A stretch of DNA of 6,668 bases from Treponema sp. (GTDB lineage Bacteria; Spirochaetota; Spirochaetia; Treponematales; Breznakiellaceae): positions 1 to 6,668 of the forward strand of contig WQXC01000087.1 of the NCBI GenBank assembly GCA_009785045.1. Direction: 5' to 3'. Numbering within the stretch: position 1 is the first letter of the stretch; each line of letters starts with the position of its first letter. Below, in pieces: positions 5,919 through 6,668 of the stretch. The position numbers and the translations under genes are program-made. The notes under the pieces were generated by a model. The model did no database searches. It saw only the letters and a list, made by a program, of their open reading frames with translations, and was not told the origin of the DNA.

Positions 5919-6668
5919 ATGAAGTCAAAAACCGCACAGTGGTTCGAGGATATCGAATTTTGGGAGCATTTTGCTCCCATTATGTTTGATGATGCCCACT
6001 GGGCTGAAGTTCCGGCTGTTGCTGATGCAGTAACGCATCTTTCCCGCTTTAATCTTTACGGCGAAACAACAAACGAAATATGGCATAAACCTCTTGAATC
6101 TCCTCCGAAGGTTCTTGATCTTTGCTGCGGTATAGGCAGAATAAGCGCAGAGCTCGCGAGGACAGGTTTTACTGTAACCGGTGTCGATATAACAGAAAGT
6201 TTTCTTAAAACCGCAAAAGAAGATGCCGGGTATGAAAACCTGGATATTGAGTATATTCTGGCTGATGCAAGAGAGTTTCTGCGGCCTGATTTTTTTGACA
6301 CAATCATTAACCTATATTTCTTTTGGTTATTTTTCTGATCAAAAAGATGATTTAAAAGTCCTGCGTAATGTATATGAATCATTAAAAAAAGACGGCTCTT
6401 TTATAATTGAAACCCTTGGTAAGGAAATTGCCGCGCGGGACTTTATAGAAGCCGAATGGTTTGAACGCGCAGGTGGTTTTATGCTCACAGAATATGAGCC
6501 GCTTGATTCATGGACTTTCCTTAAAAATCGCTGGATTTTGCTTAAAGACGATAAAAGAATAGAAAAAACCTTTATACAGCGGCTTTACTCGGCATCAGAG
6601 CTAAAAGCGATTTTACAGGAAGCTGGCTTTAAAAAGATCGATATATACGGCGACTGGAACGAAATCCC
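5919..6668 (+). pseudogene. Class I SAM-dependent methyltransferase, frameshifted and 3' partial
   Basis: The N-terminal 133 residues are a Rossmann-type methyltransferase: motif I VLDLCCGIGR at 65-74, the acidic ribose-contact residue D90 in VTGVDIT, D116 in LADAREF, and FDTIINLY at 126-133. The frame then runs into a stop at 6336-6338. In the frame one base further on, the homologous sequence resumes at base 6319 as SFGYFSDQKDDLKVLRN and continues to the window end, through SLKKDGSFIIETLG, a WFERAGGF insert and the typical C-terminal SASELKAILQEAGF. Families of this type usually read NL-aromatic-x-SFGYF here, so one codon is represented by a single base. The gene as given makes a 139-residue truncated product. 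It could be a pseudogene or a sequencing or assembly error. The first in-frame ATG after the break is at 6481, within the catalytic domain, so a separately working second gene is unlikely. The substrate is unknown. Confidence 0.82.

Noticed and set aside
5905..5921. TTTAAT (5905-5910) as a -10 box for a leaderless methyltransferase mRNA
   Set aside because: The distance to the ATG is right, but the expected -35 position holds TTCTGT, a poor match; in such AT-rich sequence this is not enough.
5909..5960. An ATG at 5909 as the methyltransferase start
   Set aside because: It is in a different frame from the conserved methyltransferase motifs.
1..6668. tRNA, rRNA, CRISPR repeats, insertion-sequence ends or defence-system genes
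   Set aside because: I saw no cloverleaf, regularly spaced repeat, transposase or terminal inverted repeat in reading the window.

Overview
The window looks like chromosomal DNA of a Treponema-like spirochaete. I base this on overall style: a short Bacteroidetes/spirochaete-type ParC, a class III adenylate cyclase with a C-terminal TPR-like tail ending in a PPPxDWNGV motif, and a coiled-coil membrane protein directly behind the topoisomerase. Base composition is moderately AT-rich. The genus is an inference; no rRNA or other marker is present. There are no tRNA or rRNA genes, CRISPR arrays, insertion sequences or phage genes, and the genes are tightly packed.

Left half, + strand (1-3948): the 3' end of a gene for a probable outer-membrane beta-barrel protein (1-738), then parC (topoisomerase IV subunit A, 770-2689). 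The parC stop overlaps by one base (TAATG) the start of a single-pass membrane protein with two long coiled coils (2689-3948). ParC and the coiled-coil protein form a tight, probably translationally coupled pair. A candidate sigma-70 promoter overlaps the end of the barrel gene and would start transcription almost at the parC ATG.

Middle, - strand (3949-5622): a membrane-bound class III adenylate cyclase with two transmembrane segments, an extracytoplasmic sensor, HAMP, catalytic domain and TPR-like tail. Its stop codon directly abuts that of the coiled-coil gene, with a 12-bp perfect palindrome at the junction. Its promoter (TTGAGA-N17-TACAAT) is well placed to make a leaderless mRNA beginning at the A of the ATG.

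Right end, + strand (5688-6668): a 68-residue protein of unknown function, divergent from the cyclase, followed by a SAM-dependent methyltransferase whose reading frame is broken near base 6318 and continues in another frame to the window edge. The break fits loss of two bases from a TATATA tract.

The points most worth a second look are the methyltransferase frameshift, the non-standard quinolone-contact residues of ParC, the topoisomerase/membrane-coiled-coil coupling, and the leaderless promoter geometry. I do not see a clearly new multi-gene system here.
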